This document shows positions 33,201 through 48,200 of a DNA stretch of 64,000 bases, one piece after another (the first letter of the stretch is position 1; the number at the start of each line of letters is the position of its first letter). Below the pieces are notes generated by a model that was not told the DNA's origin, searched no databases, and saw nothing but the letters and a program-made list of their open reading frames with translations. Made by a program: the position numbers and the translations under genes. The DNA is from Bolinopsis microptera (Eukaryota; Ctenophora; Tentaculata; Lobata; Bolinopsidae), in assembly GCF_026151205.1 (NCBI RefSeq), contig NC_087073.1:18876837-18940836 (forward strand), read 5' to 3'.

Positions 33201-36200
33201 TAACACCCTAAAAAAAATTATACATTCCCCCCCAATATTTCATAACACCCCCTATTTAAAAACCTAACTCCACTAAATTTTCATAACCCCACATATTTCA
33301 ATTTTCCCTAACTCCACTTAAACAAAAAACATAACCCACTAATTTTCATTTACCAAACACCACTTATACATTAAAAACACCCACAATACTTTTTAAAATA
33401 ACCCCCACTATATACATTATCAAAACCCCACTATAATTCATTTCATAACCAAACCCCCATTATTTCAATAAAAAAACCCCTAAACCTTTACCCTAAAAAC
33501 CACTATATACCTTTAAAAAAACCACTATAAACCTTATACATAACACCCCCTAAAACAAAAAACATTTAAAACCACAAAAAACATTTACATAACACCACTA
33601 TATACATTTAAAAATGACCCCACCAAAATACATTATCCATAACCCCCCCTAAATAACATTTACAAAACACCACATAAACATTTTTACCAAAACCCCCCTA
33701 AATACCAAAAAAAAAACACCCCTAAATACATTATACCATAACCCCCCCAAAATACCCTTAAAAAATGGGCACCCTAATAAAATTTTACATAACACCCCTA
33801 AATAAAAATTATACATAACACCACTATTACATTTAAAATAACTCCCTATATACATAACACCCCTATAAACATTAAAAAAACCCCATAAAACCTTTTACAT
33901 AACCCCCTAAATCATTTTAAAATCCCCCCACTAAATCCCTTTAATAACCCCCCACCACATATACATTAAACAAAACCCCCACTTATACCCTTTTTACAAA
34001 CCCACTAAATACATAAAACCACTAAATACATTTAAAAACCCAAAAACCCCTATAAACATTAATTTCAAAACACCCCTTAAAACAAAACCCCCCATTACCA
34101 AAAATCCCCAAAAAAACCCCCTATAAAAAATTAAACTAACCCCCCCTTAACCCTAAACCCACTAATAAATTTTACTTTAAAACCCATATACATTAACCCT
34201 AAAACCCATAATTTCCTACCTACCCACCCCTATCATTAAAACCCAAAACCACCCATATAAAACACCCCTATTCCCTAACACCCCAAAATTTCAAAAAACC
34301 CACTATCCCTTAAAATAAAACCACTATATACATTATACAAAAAACCAATAAATACAAACACCCTTATACATTTTCCCCTAACACCACATATTAAACCAAA
34401 AACCCTAACACCACTATTTAAAATTTTACATAACCCCCTAACAAAACATAACCCCCTAAATAAAATTTTACAAACCCCCCCAAATACATTCTTCAAAACC
34501 CCCCCAAAAACCCTTAAAATAACCCCACTTTTACATTTAACCCTAACCCACTATATACCAAAATTTCAAAACCCCCCCATATACCTTAAAACAAACCCCC
34601 CATTTATAAACAAAACCCCCAATATCATTTTAAAAACAAAACCACTTTACAATTACCCAAAACCACTTTAAAAAATTATACAAACACCCCCAAACCCCCC
34701 ATCCAAACCCCCACATAACCTCCCCCCCAAAAAACCCTTTTACCCCCAAAAAACCCCCCCTTTCATAAACCACACCACATATATAACACCCCTAAATCAT
34801 AAATCCACTTTACAAAACACCACTTATCCCAAACTCCCCTATTCCCAAAAAAAACAAAAACCCCAAAATACAATTTTACCCTAACCCCCCCTAAAAAACT
34901 TTATACCAACACCACTAATACCCTTAAAACATAACTCCATTTTAATAACACCCTAACTACAAAACACCACTAAAATACCAAACCCCCCTATAAACCTAAA
35001 ATACCCCCACTATATACCTTTTACTAAAACCCTATATACATAACACCACTAAATACATAACACCACTATATACATTATACATAACACCACAATAACATTA
35101 TACATAACACCACTATACTACATAACACATATAAACCACTTATACATAACACCACTATATATACATAACACCACTATATACATAACTCCACTATATACAT
35201 TATACATAACACCACTATATACATTATACATAACACCACTATATACATAACACCACTATCTACATTATACATAACACCACTATATACATTATACATAACA
35301 CCACTATATACATTATACATAACACCACTATATACATTATATATACACCACTATTATACATTATACATAACACCACTATAACATTATACATAACACCACT
35401 ATATACATTATACATAACACCACTATATACATTATACATAACACCACTATATACATTATACATAACACCACTATATACATTATACATAACACCACTATAT
35501 CCCTTATACCAAACACCACTATAACTTAAACAACCCCCCTATATAAAATTAAACTAACACCAAATATAAACATTAAACATAACTCCACTAAATACATAAC
35601 ACCACTATATACATTATACACAAAACCACTATATACATTATACATAACACCACTATATACATTAAACATAACATCACTATATACATAAAACATAACTCCA
35701 CTATTAACATAACACCACTATATACATTATACACAAAACCACTAAAACATTATACATAACACCCACAATATACATAACACCACTATATACATAACTCCAC
35801 TATATACATAACACCACTATATACATAACTCCACTATATACATTAAACACAAAACCACTATATACATTATACAGAACACCACTATATACATTATACATAA
35901 CACCACTATATACATTATACAATAACTCCACTATATCACATAACACCACTATATACATACACCACTATATACATTAACTCCACTATATACATTATACATA
36001 CCACCACTATATACATTATACATAACACCACTATATACATAACACCACTATATACATAACACCCACTATATACATTATACATAACACCACTATATACATT
36101 ATACATAACACCACTATTCATACATAACACCACTATATACATTATACATAACACCACTATATACATAAACACCACTATATACATAACTCCACTATATACA

Positions 36201-39200
36201 TTATACATAACACCACTATATACATTATACATAACACCACTATATACATAACACCACTATATACATTATACATAACACCACTATATACATTATACATAAC
36301 ACCACTATATACATATACATAACCACCACTATATACATTATATATAACACCACTATATACATTATACATAACACCACTATATACATTATACATAACACCA
36401 CTATATACATTATACATAACACCACTATATACATTATACATAACACCACTATATACATTATACATAACACCACTATATACATTATACATAACACCACTAT
36501 ATACATTTACATAACACCACTATATACATTATACATAACACCACTATATACATTATACATAACACCACTATATACATTATACATAACACCACTATATACA
36601 TTATACATAACACCACTATATACATTATACATAACACCACTAAATACATTATACATAACACCACTATATACATTATACATAACACCACTATATTACATTA
36701 TACATAACACCACTATAAACATTATACATAACACCACTATATACATTATACATAACACCACTATATACATTAAACATAACACCACTATATACATTATACA
36801 TAACACCACTATATACATTATACATAACACCACTATATACATTATACATAACACCACTATATACATTATACATAACACCACTATATACATTATACATAAC
36901 TCCACTATATACATAACACCACTATATTACATTATACACAAAACACTATATACATTATACATAACACCACTATATACATTATACATAACACCACTATATA
37001 CATTATACATAACACCACTATATACATTATACATAACACCACTATTCATACATAACACCACTATATACATAACACCACTATATACATAACACCACTATAT
37101 GCATACTCCACTATATACATTATACATAACACCACTATATACATTATACATAACACCACTATATACATAACACCACTATATACATAACACCACTATAATA
37201 CATTATACATAACACCACTATATACATTATACATAACACCACTATATACATTATACATAACACACTATATACATTATACATAACACCACTATAATCATTT
37301 ATATAACACCACTATAGACATTATACATAACACCACTATATAACATTATACATAACACCACTATATACATTATACATAACACCACTATATACATTATACA
37401 TAACACCCATATATACAATATACATAACACCACTATATACATTATACATAACACCACTATATACATTATACATAACACCACTATTCATACATAACACCAC
37501 TATATACATTATACATAACACCACTATATACATAACACCACTATATACATAACACCACTATATACATAACTCCACTATATACATTATACATAACACCACT
37601 ATATACATTATACATAACACCACTATATACATAACACCACTATATACATTATACATAACACCACTATATACATTATACATAACACCACTATATACATTAT
37701 ACATAACACCACTATATACATTATACATAACACCACTATATACATTATACATAACACCACTATATACATTATACATAACACCACTAATACATTATACATA
37801 ACACCACTATATACATTATACATAACACCACTATATACATTATACATAACTCCACTATATACATTATACATAACACCACTATATACATTATACATAACTC
37901 CACTATATACATAACACCACTATATACATTATACACAAAACCACTATATACATTATACATAACACCACTATATACATTATACATAACATCACTATATACA
38001 TTATACATAACTCCACTCTATACATAACACCACTATATACATTATACATAACTCCACTATATACATAACACCACTATATACATTATACACAAAACCACTA
38101 TATACATTATACATAACACCACTATATACATAACACCACTATATACATAACTCCACTATATACATAACACCACTATATACATAACTCCACTATATACATT
38201 ATACACAAAACCACTATATACATTATACATAACACCACTATATACATTATACATAACACCACTATATACATTATACATAACTCCACTATATACATAACAC
38301 CACTATATACATAACACCACTATATACATAACTCCACTATATACATTATACATACCACCACTATATACATTATACATAACACCACTATATACATAACACC
38401 ACTATATACATAACACCACTATATACATTATACATAACACCACTATATACATTATACATAACACCACTATTCATACATAACACCACTATATACATTATAC
38501 ATAACACCACTATATACATAACACCACTATATACATAACTCCACTATATACATTATACATAACACCACTATATACATTATACATAACACCACTATATACA
38601 TAACACCACTATATACATAACACCACTATATACATTATACATAACACCACTATATACATTATACATAACACCACTATATACATTATACATAACACCACTA
38701 TATACATTATACATAACACCACTATATACATTATACATAACACCACTATATACATTATACATAACACCACTATATACATTATACATAACACCACTATATA
38801 CATTATACATAACACCACTATATACATTATACATAACACCACTATATACATTATACATAACACCACTATATACATTATACATAACACCACTATATACATT
38901 ATACATAACACCACTATATACATTATACATAACACCACTATATACATTATACATAACACCACTATATACATTATACATAACACCACTATATACATTATAC
39001 ATAACACCACTATATACATTATACATAACACCACTATATACATTATACATAACACCACTATATACATTATACATAAACACCACTATATACATTATACATA
39101 ACACCACTAAATACATTAAACATAACACCACTATATACATTATACATAACACCACTATATACATTATACATAACACCACTATATACATTATACATAACAC

Positions 39201-42200
39201 CACTATATACATTATACATAACACCACTATATACATAACACCACTATATACATAACACCACTGTATACATAACACCACTATATGCATAACTCCACTATAT
39301 ACATTATACACAAAACCACTATATACATTATACATAACACCACTATATACATTATACATAACACCACTATATACATTATACATAACACCACTATATACAT
39401 TATACATAACACCACTATATACATTATACATAACTCCACTATATACATAACACCACTATATACATTATACACAAAACCACTATATACATTATACATAACA
39501 CCACTATATACATTATACATAACACCACTATATACATTATACATAACACCACTATATACATTATACATAACACCACTATTCATACATAACACCACTATAT
39601 ACATAACACCACTATATACATAACACCACTATATGCATAACTCCACTATATACATTATACATAACACCACTATATACATTATACATAACACCACTATATA
39701 CATAACACCACTATATACATAACACCACTATATACATTATACATAACACCACTATATACATTATACATAACACCACTATATACATTATACATAACACCAC
39801 TATATACATTATACATAACACCACTATATACATTATACATAACACCACTATATACATTATACATAACACCACTATATACATTATACATAACACCACTATA
39901 TACATTATACATAACACCACTATATACATTATACATAACACCACTATATACATTATACATAACACCACTATATACATTATACATAACACCACTATATACA
40001 TTATACATAACACCACTATATACATTATACATAACACCACTATATACATTATACATAACACCACTATATACATTATACATAACACCACTATATACATTAT
40101 ACATAACACCACTATATACATTATACATAACACCACTATATACATTATACATAACACCACTATATACATTATACATAACACCACTATATACATTATACAT
40201 AACACCACTATATACATAATACATAACTCCACTATATACATAACACCACTATATACATTATACACAAAACCACTATATACATTATACATAACACCACTAT
40301 ATACATTATACATAACACCACTATATACATTATACATAACTCCACTATATACATAACACCACTATATACATTATACACAAAACCACTATATACATTATAC
40401 ATAACACCACTATATACATTATACATAACACCACTATATACATTATACATAACACCACTATATACATTATACATAACTCCACTATATACATTATACATAA
40501 CACCACTATATACATTATACATAACACCACTATATACATTATACATAACACCACTATATACATTATACATAACACCACTATATACATAACACCACTATAT
40601 ACATTATACACAAAACCACTATATACATTATACATAACACCACTATATACATTATACATAACACCACTATATACATTATGCATAACACCACTATATACAT
40701 TATACATAACACCACTATATACATTATACATAACACCACTATATACATTATACATAACACCACTATATACATTATACATAACTCCACTATATACATAACA
40801 CCACTATATACATTATACACAAAACCACTTTATACATTATACATAACACCACTATATACATTATACATACCACCACTATATACATTATACATAACACCAC
40901 TATATACATTATACATTATACATAACACCACTATATACATTATACATAACACCACTATATACATTATACATAACACCACTATATACATTATACATAACAC
41001 CACTATATACATTATACATACCACCACTATATACATTATACATAACACCACTATATACATTATACATAACACCACTATATACATTATACATAACACCACT
41101 ATATACATTATACATAACACCGCTATATACATTATACATAACACCACTATATACATTATACATAACACCACTATATACATTATACATAACACCACTATAT
41201 ACATTATACATAACACCACTATATACATTATACATAACTCCACTATATACATAACACCACTATATACATTATACATAACACCACTATATACATTATACAT
41301 AACACCACTATATACATTATACATAACACCACTATATACATAACACCACTATATACATTATACATAACTCCACTATATACATTATACATAACTCCACTAT
41401 ATACATTATACATAACACCACTATATACATTATACATAACTCCACTATATACATTATACATAACACCACTATATACATTATACATAACACCACTATATAC
41501 ATTATACATAACACCACTATATACATTATACATAACACCACTATATACATTATACATAACACCACTATATACATTATACATAACACCACTATATACATTA
41601 TACATAACACCACTATATACATTATACATAACACCACTATATACATTATACATAACACCACTATATACATTATACATAACACCACTATATACATTATACA
41701 TAACACCACTATTTACATAACACCACTATATACATTATACATAACTCCACTATATACATTATACATAACACCACTATTTCAGCTAGCACCCTGGAATTGT
41801 GACACTATTTGCCGGGAAGGATTCAGTAAAACAGTGAGTTATTTTTGTAATTAGGCAACCCTCCTTATAACTCTTAAGAATATGCATTTCTTAGTAGTAC
41901 AGTGGAACCTCTATATACGGGCCATTCGGGGATACGAAAAACCGGCCAAAGACCTAAAAGATCGAATAAAAGTTTTAAGAAAGGGAGAGGCCTGGTATAT
42001 CGAGGTACCTGTTATAGAGAGGCATGGTATATAATAAAATATAGAGGTTCTACTGTAGAAATACAGTGAGACAAATCGTATGATTACCCTGCAGTTAATG
42101 ATCTTTATTAAGGGGGGGGTTCACCCTGATTTTTTTGTGAAACTTAGTTTCGAGATAGCAGTTGACCAACAAACTAGGACCGGTGACCGAACTTTTGAGG

Positions 42201-45200
42201 GGGTCCCGGACCCCAACCGCCAAACGGTGCCTGCGGGGCAGCCACGCCCATATTTGATCCAAATTAGGCCCAATTTAGCCAAATACCCTGAACATGCCCA
42301 AAACCCAGATTTTAGGTGCTCTACTTGTAGCTAGTGGTCCCCTGAACTCGTATATGAATTTTCATCAAGATTGGACAAAAAATGACTGAGTTATGAGCCA
42401 AAAACCATATGACCATATTTGGGCATACGCACCAAATTTGATCGATTTTGGCCCATAAATTGGTCAAATATCAATATTTTTGAATGAAACCAACTTTATA
42501 TGGAAGATAAGCCTATACTACAGATTCTCTATGATTATCAGCTCAATATCTACCTAACTGTGGATTCTGTGTTCAAATAGTTGCAAAAAATGAACAAAAT
42601 CGCCCATATCTCAGTTCGCGATATTTGCAAAACTGACTTCGCTCAAAACAATAGAACTCAATAGGGTTTCAATATTTTTACATGAAATTTTCAGAATCAA
42701 CGTAGAATCGCATTTCGACCTTAAGTTTTAATATGGAATTTTGAGTTAGGCCTTTAAAAAAATTTGGCGGCCAAATTCTGAAATTTGCCGGGCATTTTTC
42801 AGAATTTGGCCGCCAAATTTTTTTAAAGGCCTAACTATGGGCGTGGCTGCCCCGCGGGCACCGTTTGGCGGTTGGGGTCCGGGACCCCCTCAAAAGTTCG
42901 GTCACCGGTCCTAGTTTGTTGGTCAACTGCTATCTCGAAACCAAGTTTCACAAAAAATTCAGGGTGAACCCCCAGCCTTAAGACTTTGATCACACTTTTA
43001 ATCTGCAGACGGTTAACAAGCTTCCAGATAAGAAGAAGGAATTATCCGAGGAGGAAAGACTCGACCATTCCGTAAGTCTGTACACTGTATAATGTATAAT
43101 GTATAATGTATAATGTATATTATAGTATTATTGTATTTAAGTAACGACCAGTCGGTGAGTTAAAATAAATCAATTGCCCTGCACTTTTTTCTTTTTTAGG
43201 GAATTTTAACTTCACACGCCAATTTAGCGACCCCACTAACGTTTAACGACAGCAACTCAGCAAGGCATTATAGATTTCCGCAGTTTTGTTCTTCGTCCAG
43301 ATTCTTGATCAGCTTGATGACCGTGTCTGTCATCGTCAATCCAAACAGTTGCTCTGAATGAGAGTGAAAATTAGTTATAAATTTTAATTTTTTTGTAATG
43401 TAAGAACGCTTTGAAATGATGCAATGAGTGAGTCGAAAAACCCCATTGATGGTTCCAGTACGCATTCAAAATAAAATCATAAATAAAAAAGTTAACATTT
43501 TATTGGCGAGCTGAATAACCAAGGCACAAAATAAAACAATTAGCATGTACTAACGTGTGCTACAAATCAGAAATTAGGAATAGTTTGCTAAATTAACAAT
43601 TACATAAACTTATTATATCTCACTGCTGACGGAGTCCCAAGTAGTGCGTAGTTGTTGGTAGAGATGGCGAGTAAAAGTTTTATTATAGTAGGTGGGCGAG
43701 TAAAATATATCCCACTTTGTCAAGTTTCCCTTGTGGAGCGGACATATAGACTCAGTGACATTCCTTAACTCAAACTGGGTATCTTCAAGCTCAGACTGTG
43801 TATCTTCAAGATCAGTCGTTGTTTCGGTCAGTTTTCCTAGAGTTGCACCCAACTCTATCTTTACATCCTTTAGGTCCTCCTGCGTAGAGTTGAAGAGTCC
43901 TTGAACTTTTAGCAGCTCTGCATGCGACTGGTTGTAAGAAATTTCGATACTATTCTTTTCACTTACAGCTGTTTGTAACTGTCTTTGGGTAGCCATTGCT
44001 CTATTTTCTACATCCTCTAGCTGAGACAACAATTCGCCCACTTTAACAACTGCAGCCTCAGCACACTTTGGGTCGACAAAGTCTTCAACTGTGCCACATC
44101 TGATTAGCGTCACGATCTCCTCCCATTTAATGACTCTATACTTTTGTAGTTCTACGGGGATATCTGCACAGAAACCTCTTGCTGCCATGGTAGCTACTTC
44201 TACAGCAGTCAGCACCTTAGAGAATACATTGAAACCATACATCTCGCCTCCGAATCTGTGACCTGAACCCGAGTACATGTTCCCCAACACTAACTTTCCA
44301 CCTGTCTTCAGCTTCCTACCGGAGGGTGTGGTCTCTGTTCCTGCCAGTAACCCGTTCACATACACTTTGTAGGTTCTTGAATCAAAGCTCCATGTGGAGC
44401 AATATGGAAACCAGCTACCAGCGGGGGTTGTGAATTTGCTGGTAAGTGCTCTATCAAGGACGCTCGATCCAAACACCCTGTTGTAGTAACCGTTATCTGT
44501 CATGAATATCTCATATTCAGATGTGTATCCGAAAGGGCACTGGATGTTTCCTGCTTGCAGCTTCTTTATCCAGAGACACACAGAAAAATTTTCAGTCAGT
44601 TTATCCATTTTGGGGGTAAACAATATATAACTGGACTCATCGTTAGCAAATCTGAGAGCTGAATAACTTTTTCTATCACTACGTGTGAGCATCTCCTCTG
44701 ACAGCACAGCATGAGCAAGGAGAGATAAATTGATTAGGATCAAACGGAACATAAACATAGTTGCATACACGAAAAAGTGAGATCAATAAATTATAAAATA
44801 TATCCTGAGTACCTGCTGGTCTTAATTGCAAAAGTTAGGTACTAGTCTTGCGAAAGTTAGGTACTAGTCTTGCGATAGGTGCTAATGAGTGCTGGTAACA
44901 TTGTGCGAGTTAGAGCCTATAATGGTGTGATGGTGACACGGTATGTTTCTGATCTAGAACGTCCTTCAATATACTAAGATAGGTAATAAAATTATAAAAT
45001 GTTACCCCTCATTGCCTCTTTAAAGCGTTTGTTATAAAACATCATTTGAGTCAAAAAGATTCTGCAACATTTTAAATTTTGAAACACGAGAATTATGATG
45101 AGTTTCTCGGAAACGCTGGGTCTAAAGTTCATCATGCAAGAAATGGGTGCAATAAATCTGCCTGGCATAATATATTAAATATTCATCTCGGTTTTCTTCA

Positions 45201-48200
45201 CTGTATAGTGTATGTAGGTGGATGTAATGGGAACATAACATGATTCAATAAATTGATCAGGATTAAATTAAGAGCAGAACAGTGCGATTGTAACGGGGCT
45301 GGAGTTATTCTTATTCGCACAATTTACCATTTCGCGTAAAAATTGCTACTAATTTCATTTAATTGGGCAAGTTTGAGTAATTCACTGCTATTTGTCAACA
45401 CTCACCATTTATAGTATTCGCTTTAAATTTCTGCAACTTCAGCAAAAGTTCATGGACAAGTACAAGAGTGAGATCGAAAAGTTCGGTTACTACAGCAACT
45501 GGGACGACAGCAAGGAGTACTTGCTAGCGAACAAACACTTGGCCTGCGAGGACACGGCTAACTACCTGACCTACTGGTGTGTCAACCTACAGATGGAGGA
45601 GGTGAGAAGTTGGTGTGTTTGTGCGTGTGTTTGGTTGTGACTTGTGTGTTTATTTGTTTGTGGGTCTGTCTGTTTGTTTTTTTAATCAACATTTTGATTT
45701 CATTTGTTTTTTGCATGTGGTTGTTGTTAGTTAATAGTTTCTGAAACTGGCGTTATAAATGGTTACCATTTAAATAACTTATACTAATGTTAATAATATT
45801 ATCGATATTCTTCAGAAAAACGGACTTATGAAGCAAGTGGCTCACCAAACTATTGTGATGCAGTACATACTGGAACTAGCTAAGACAATGGAGGTACCAC
45901 CCATCGCTTGTGTACCCTCGTTCTTTACAAAGTAAGTACTCCCACAGGAATTTCATCTGACAGTAATTCCAACCTTTGTTTCAGATCAATTTTCAGTCGA
46001 CGTATATTTGATTTCTATTTTTCAACGACGGAATGGATGATATCGCTCGCGCCGTTCTGTCTCAATGTGAGAATTCCTTTTTAAAAGTTTGAGATTACTA
46101 TGTATATTTCTTTCTAGAATCAAGACATGTGATGCTAAGTACATGGAGGGATTTAATTCAGAACTGAAAGCCTTTATCGCCCGCATTGAGAGGAGATCTA
46201 AAGAAAAGACAGACAAACTTATGGCCGAGGTGGGTCCAAAATATACGAAGATTAAGATAAATTTCAAAAGCAGATATTTTATATTTTGTCTGAAATTCGT
46301 CCATGAATTATCTTTTCAAACACACCATTGACAGCTACACTCCCTTCAGATCGAGGCAGAGGAGAGAGAAAAGAGGCTAGGACCAGGCGGACTGGATCCC
46401 CAGGAGGTGTACGAGGAATTACCTGCTGTAAGTATCCTTAAATAGTACGCAACTATTCATGCTCTTGTTGTGCAATTGGTTGCCGAAACGCGATTCGTGA
46501 ACCGTCCACCCGCGAATTGTTTTTAGCATATAATTGCCGCATTACGTATTTTCAAAATTCCGAAGATTTAAGCTCAATCCTACTCAATTTGGTCACTGAA
46601 CACATGATTGGTAATCGTCCTAATTTCCTAATTTCCGATATCACTCTTTAGTTTGATCCTCCTCTAAATAAGAGGTTTTAATGATCAAATTAAATGGTTG
46701 TCGCTTCTAGGGCTTCAAGAGTTTTATCTGGAGGTCTCTGATGAAATTACTGCAAAATCATCAATTTTCGAAATGGTGTGAAAAAGTGTTGTCTAAATAG
46801 GCTGTTTTTCCCATGATACAATTTATTAGGCACGAAAGAGTTCACCATTTTAACAAAAGTATGTGATGATTTGGAAACGAATAATTCTGATAATTTGAAC
46901 AATAGATAAAGATACAAATCAACACAGAGTGATTATATGTTTGTAGTACAGTAAAACCCGATCGGGCCAACCTAAATCGGGGTTTTATTGTACCATTCAG
47001 ATGTTCTAAACTTAACGTGTTAATAGCAATACTTAGCTGCTATTAAAACTCAAGTGATTGTTAATAAACTTATTTGATAGTCCCGGGTTAAAACATCTCA
47101 TCCAAGCTCGGTTGTCTAGATATAACTAGTTATGATAATGATTAAAATGTTAACAAACTGCTCGACTATTAACTTCTAGCCTCAGTTTTAACCCCATCCT
47201 CACACGGCTCTACAAAATCCTTATTACCCGTCATTATTTCCACATCTAGAGGTGTTTCAGGGATCCCCCTACCAGTAGGATCTGACATGAAGCATATAGA
47301 GAGTATGAAGACACAGGTCAGCCCAGCGAACACAGCTAGAGGAACACGCCGGTCAGCAACAGCGTAGAGGAGTCCCACATAGGTACCAGTAAAGCTGCCC
47401 ACCCGAGCAGAAGCGGAGCTGAGTGACATGATCATACCTCTGTGAGAAGTGGGAGCGAGCTCCCCCGTGTAAAGATACATCACTCCAAACGCTGCAGAGC
47501 ATGTTAAGTTACCAATCAGACATGCCACGTACTCCAGAGTCCAGTCCTCAGAGATTTGAACATCAGGCATGGCTAGGAAGTTTGAGAAGAGACCTAGTGC
47601 TAGGATACTCAACAGGGTCTTCTTCCTACCGATCAAGTTGCAAAGCGGGATTGCGCTGGAGTAGCCAAAACACTTGCTGATAGCAGCTGCTAGGTGACCT
47701 GTATACAGGTCAGATGAAATCTGCACCCATCCAAAGGAGAAACCATAGAAGAGCACAGCTACAATGAACCATGCTATCAGGCCTAAGAGGGTCTCTTTTC
47801 GTAAGGTAGGGTAAATCTTGAAATCTTTGAGCTGCTCGAAGAATGTTAAAACTCTCTTTTTGTAGGTCAAGTTCACATCAGCCATTGATGTTTCGTTGTT
47901 GCAGAGCCGAGAGAAGGATTCCAGTGTTCTTTTAGCCTCTTCCTCTCTTCCTCTTACCAGAGCAAATCTTGGAGAGATAGGATATATCAGGAGAGGGATA
48001 GTAAGAATGTAATTAATAATACCCACTGTTAGGAAGATGTAATTCCAGGTGGGTATCAAGTAACCACACAATGTTATACACATATAGCCCACCGACCAAA
48101 TGTTCATAATAGAACCATTAGCGAAGCTTCTAAGATGGGTTGGAGTCAACTCCACGGACCAGACGTAGATGCCAGTGAGATTAATGAACATTCCCACCCC

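Noticed and set aside
33649-34496. Minus-strand frames in the scrambled satellite
   Set aside because: They are built from satellite words in a region of doubtful sequence quality; no family resemblance.
38592-39431. Long minus-strand frame encoding MYNVYSGV repeats (279 codons), with many similar frames from 35.2 to 41.7 kb on both strands
   Set aside because: The satellite unit is 24 bp, a multiple of three, and two minus frames happen to lack stops, so long frames arise from repetition. The frames overlap each other and the array lies in an intron.
35036-41778. CRISPR-like reading of the repeat array
   Set aside because: Units are contiguous and spacers are constant, and the setting is a eukaryotic intron.
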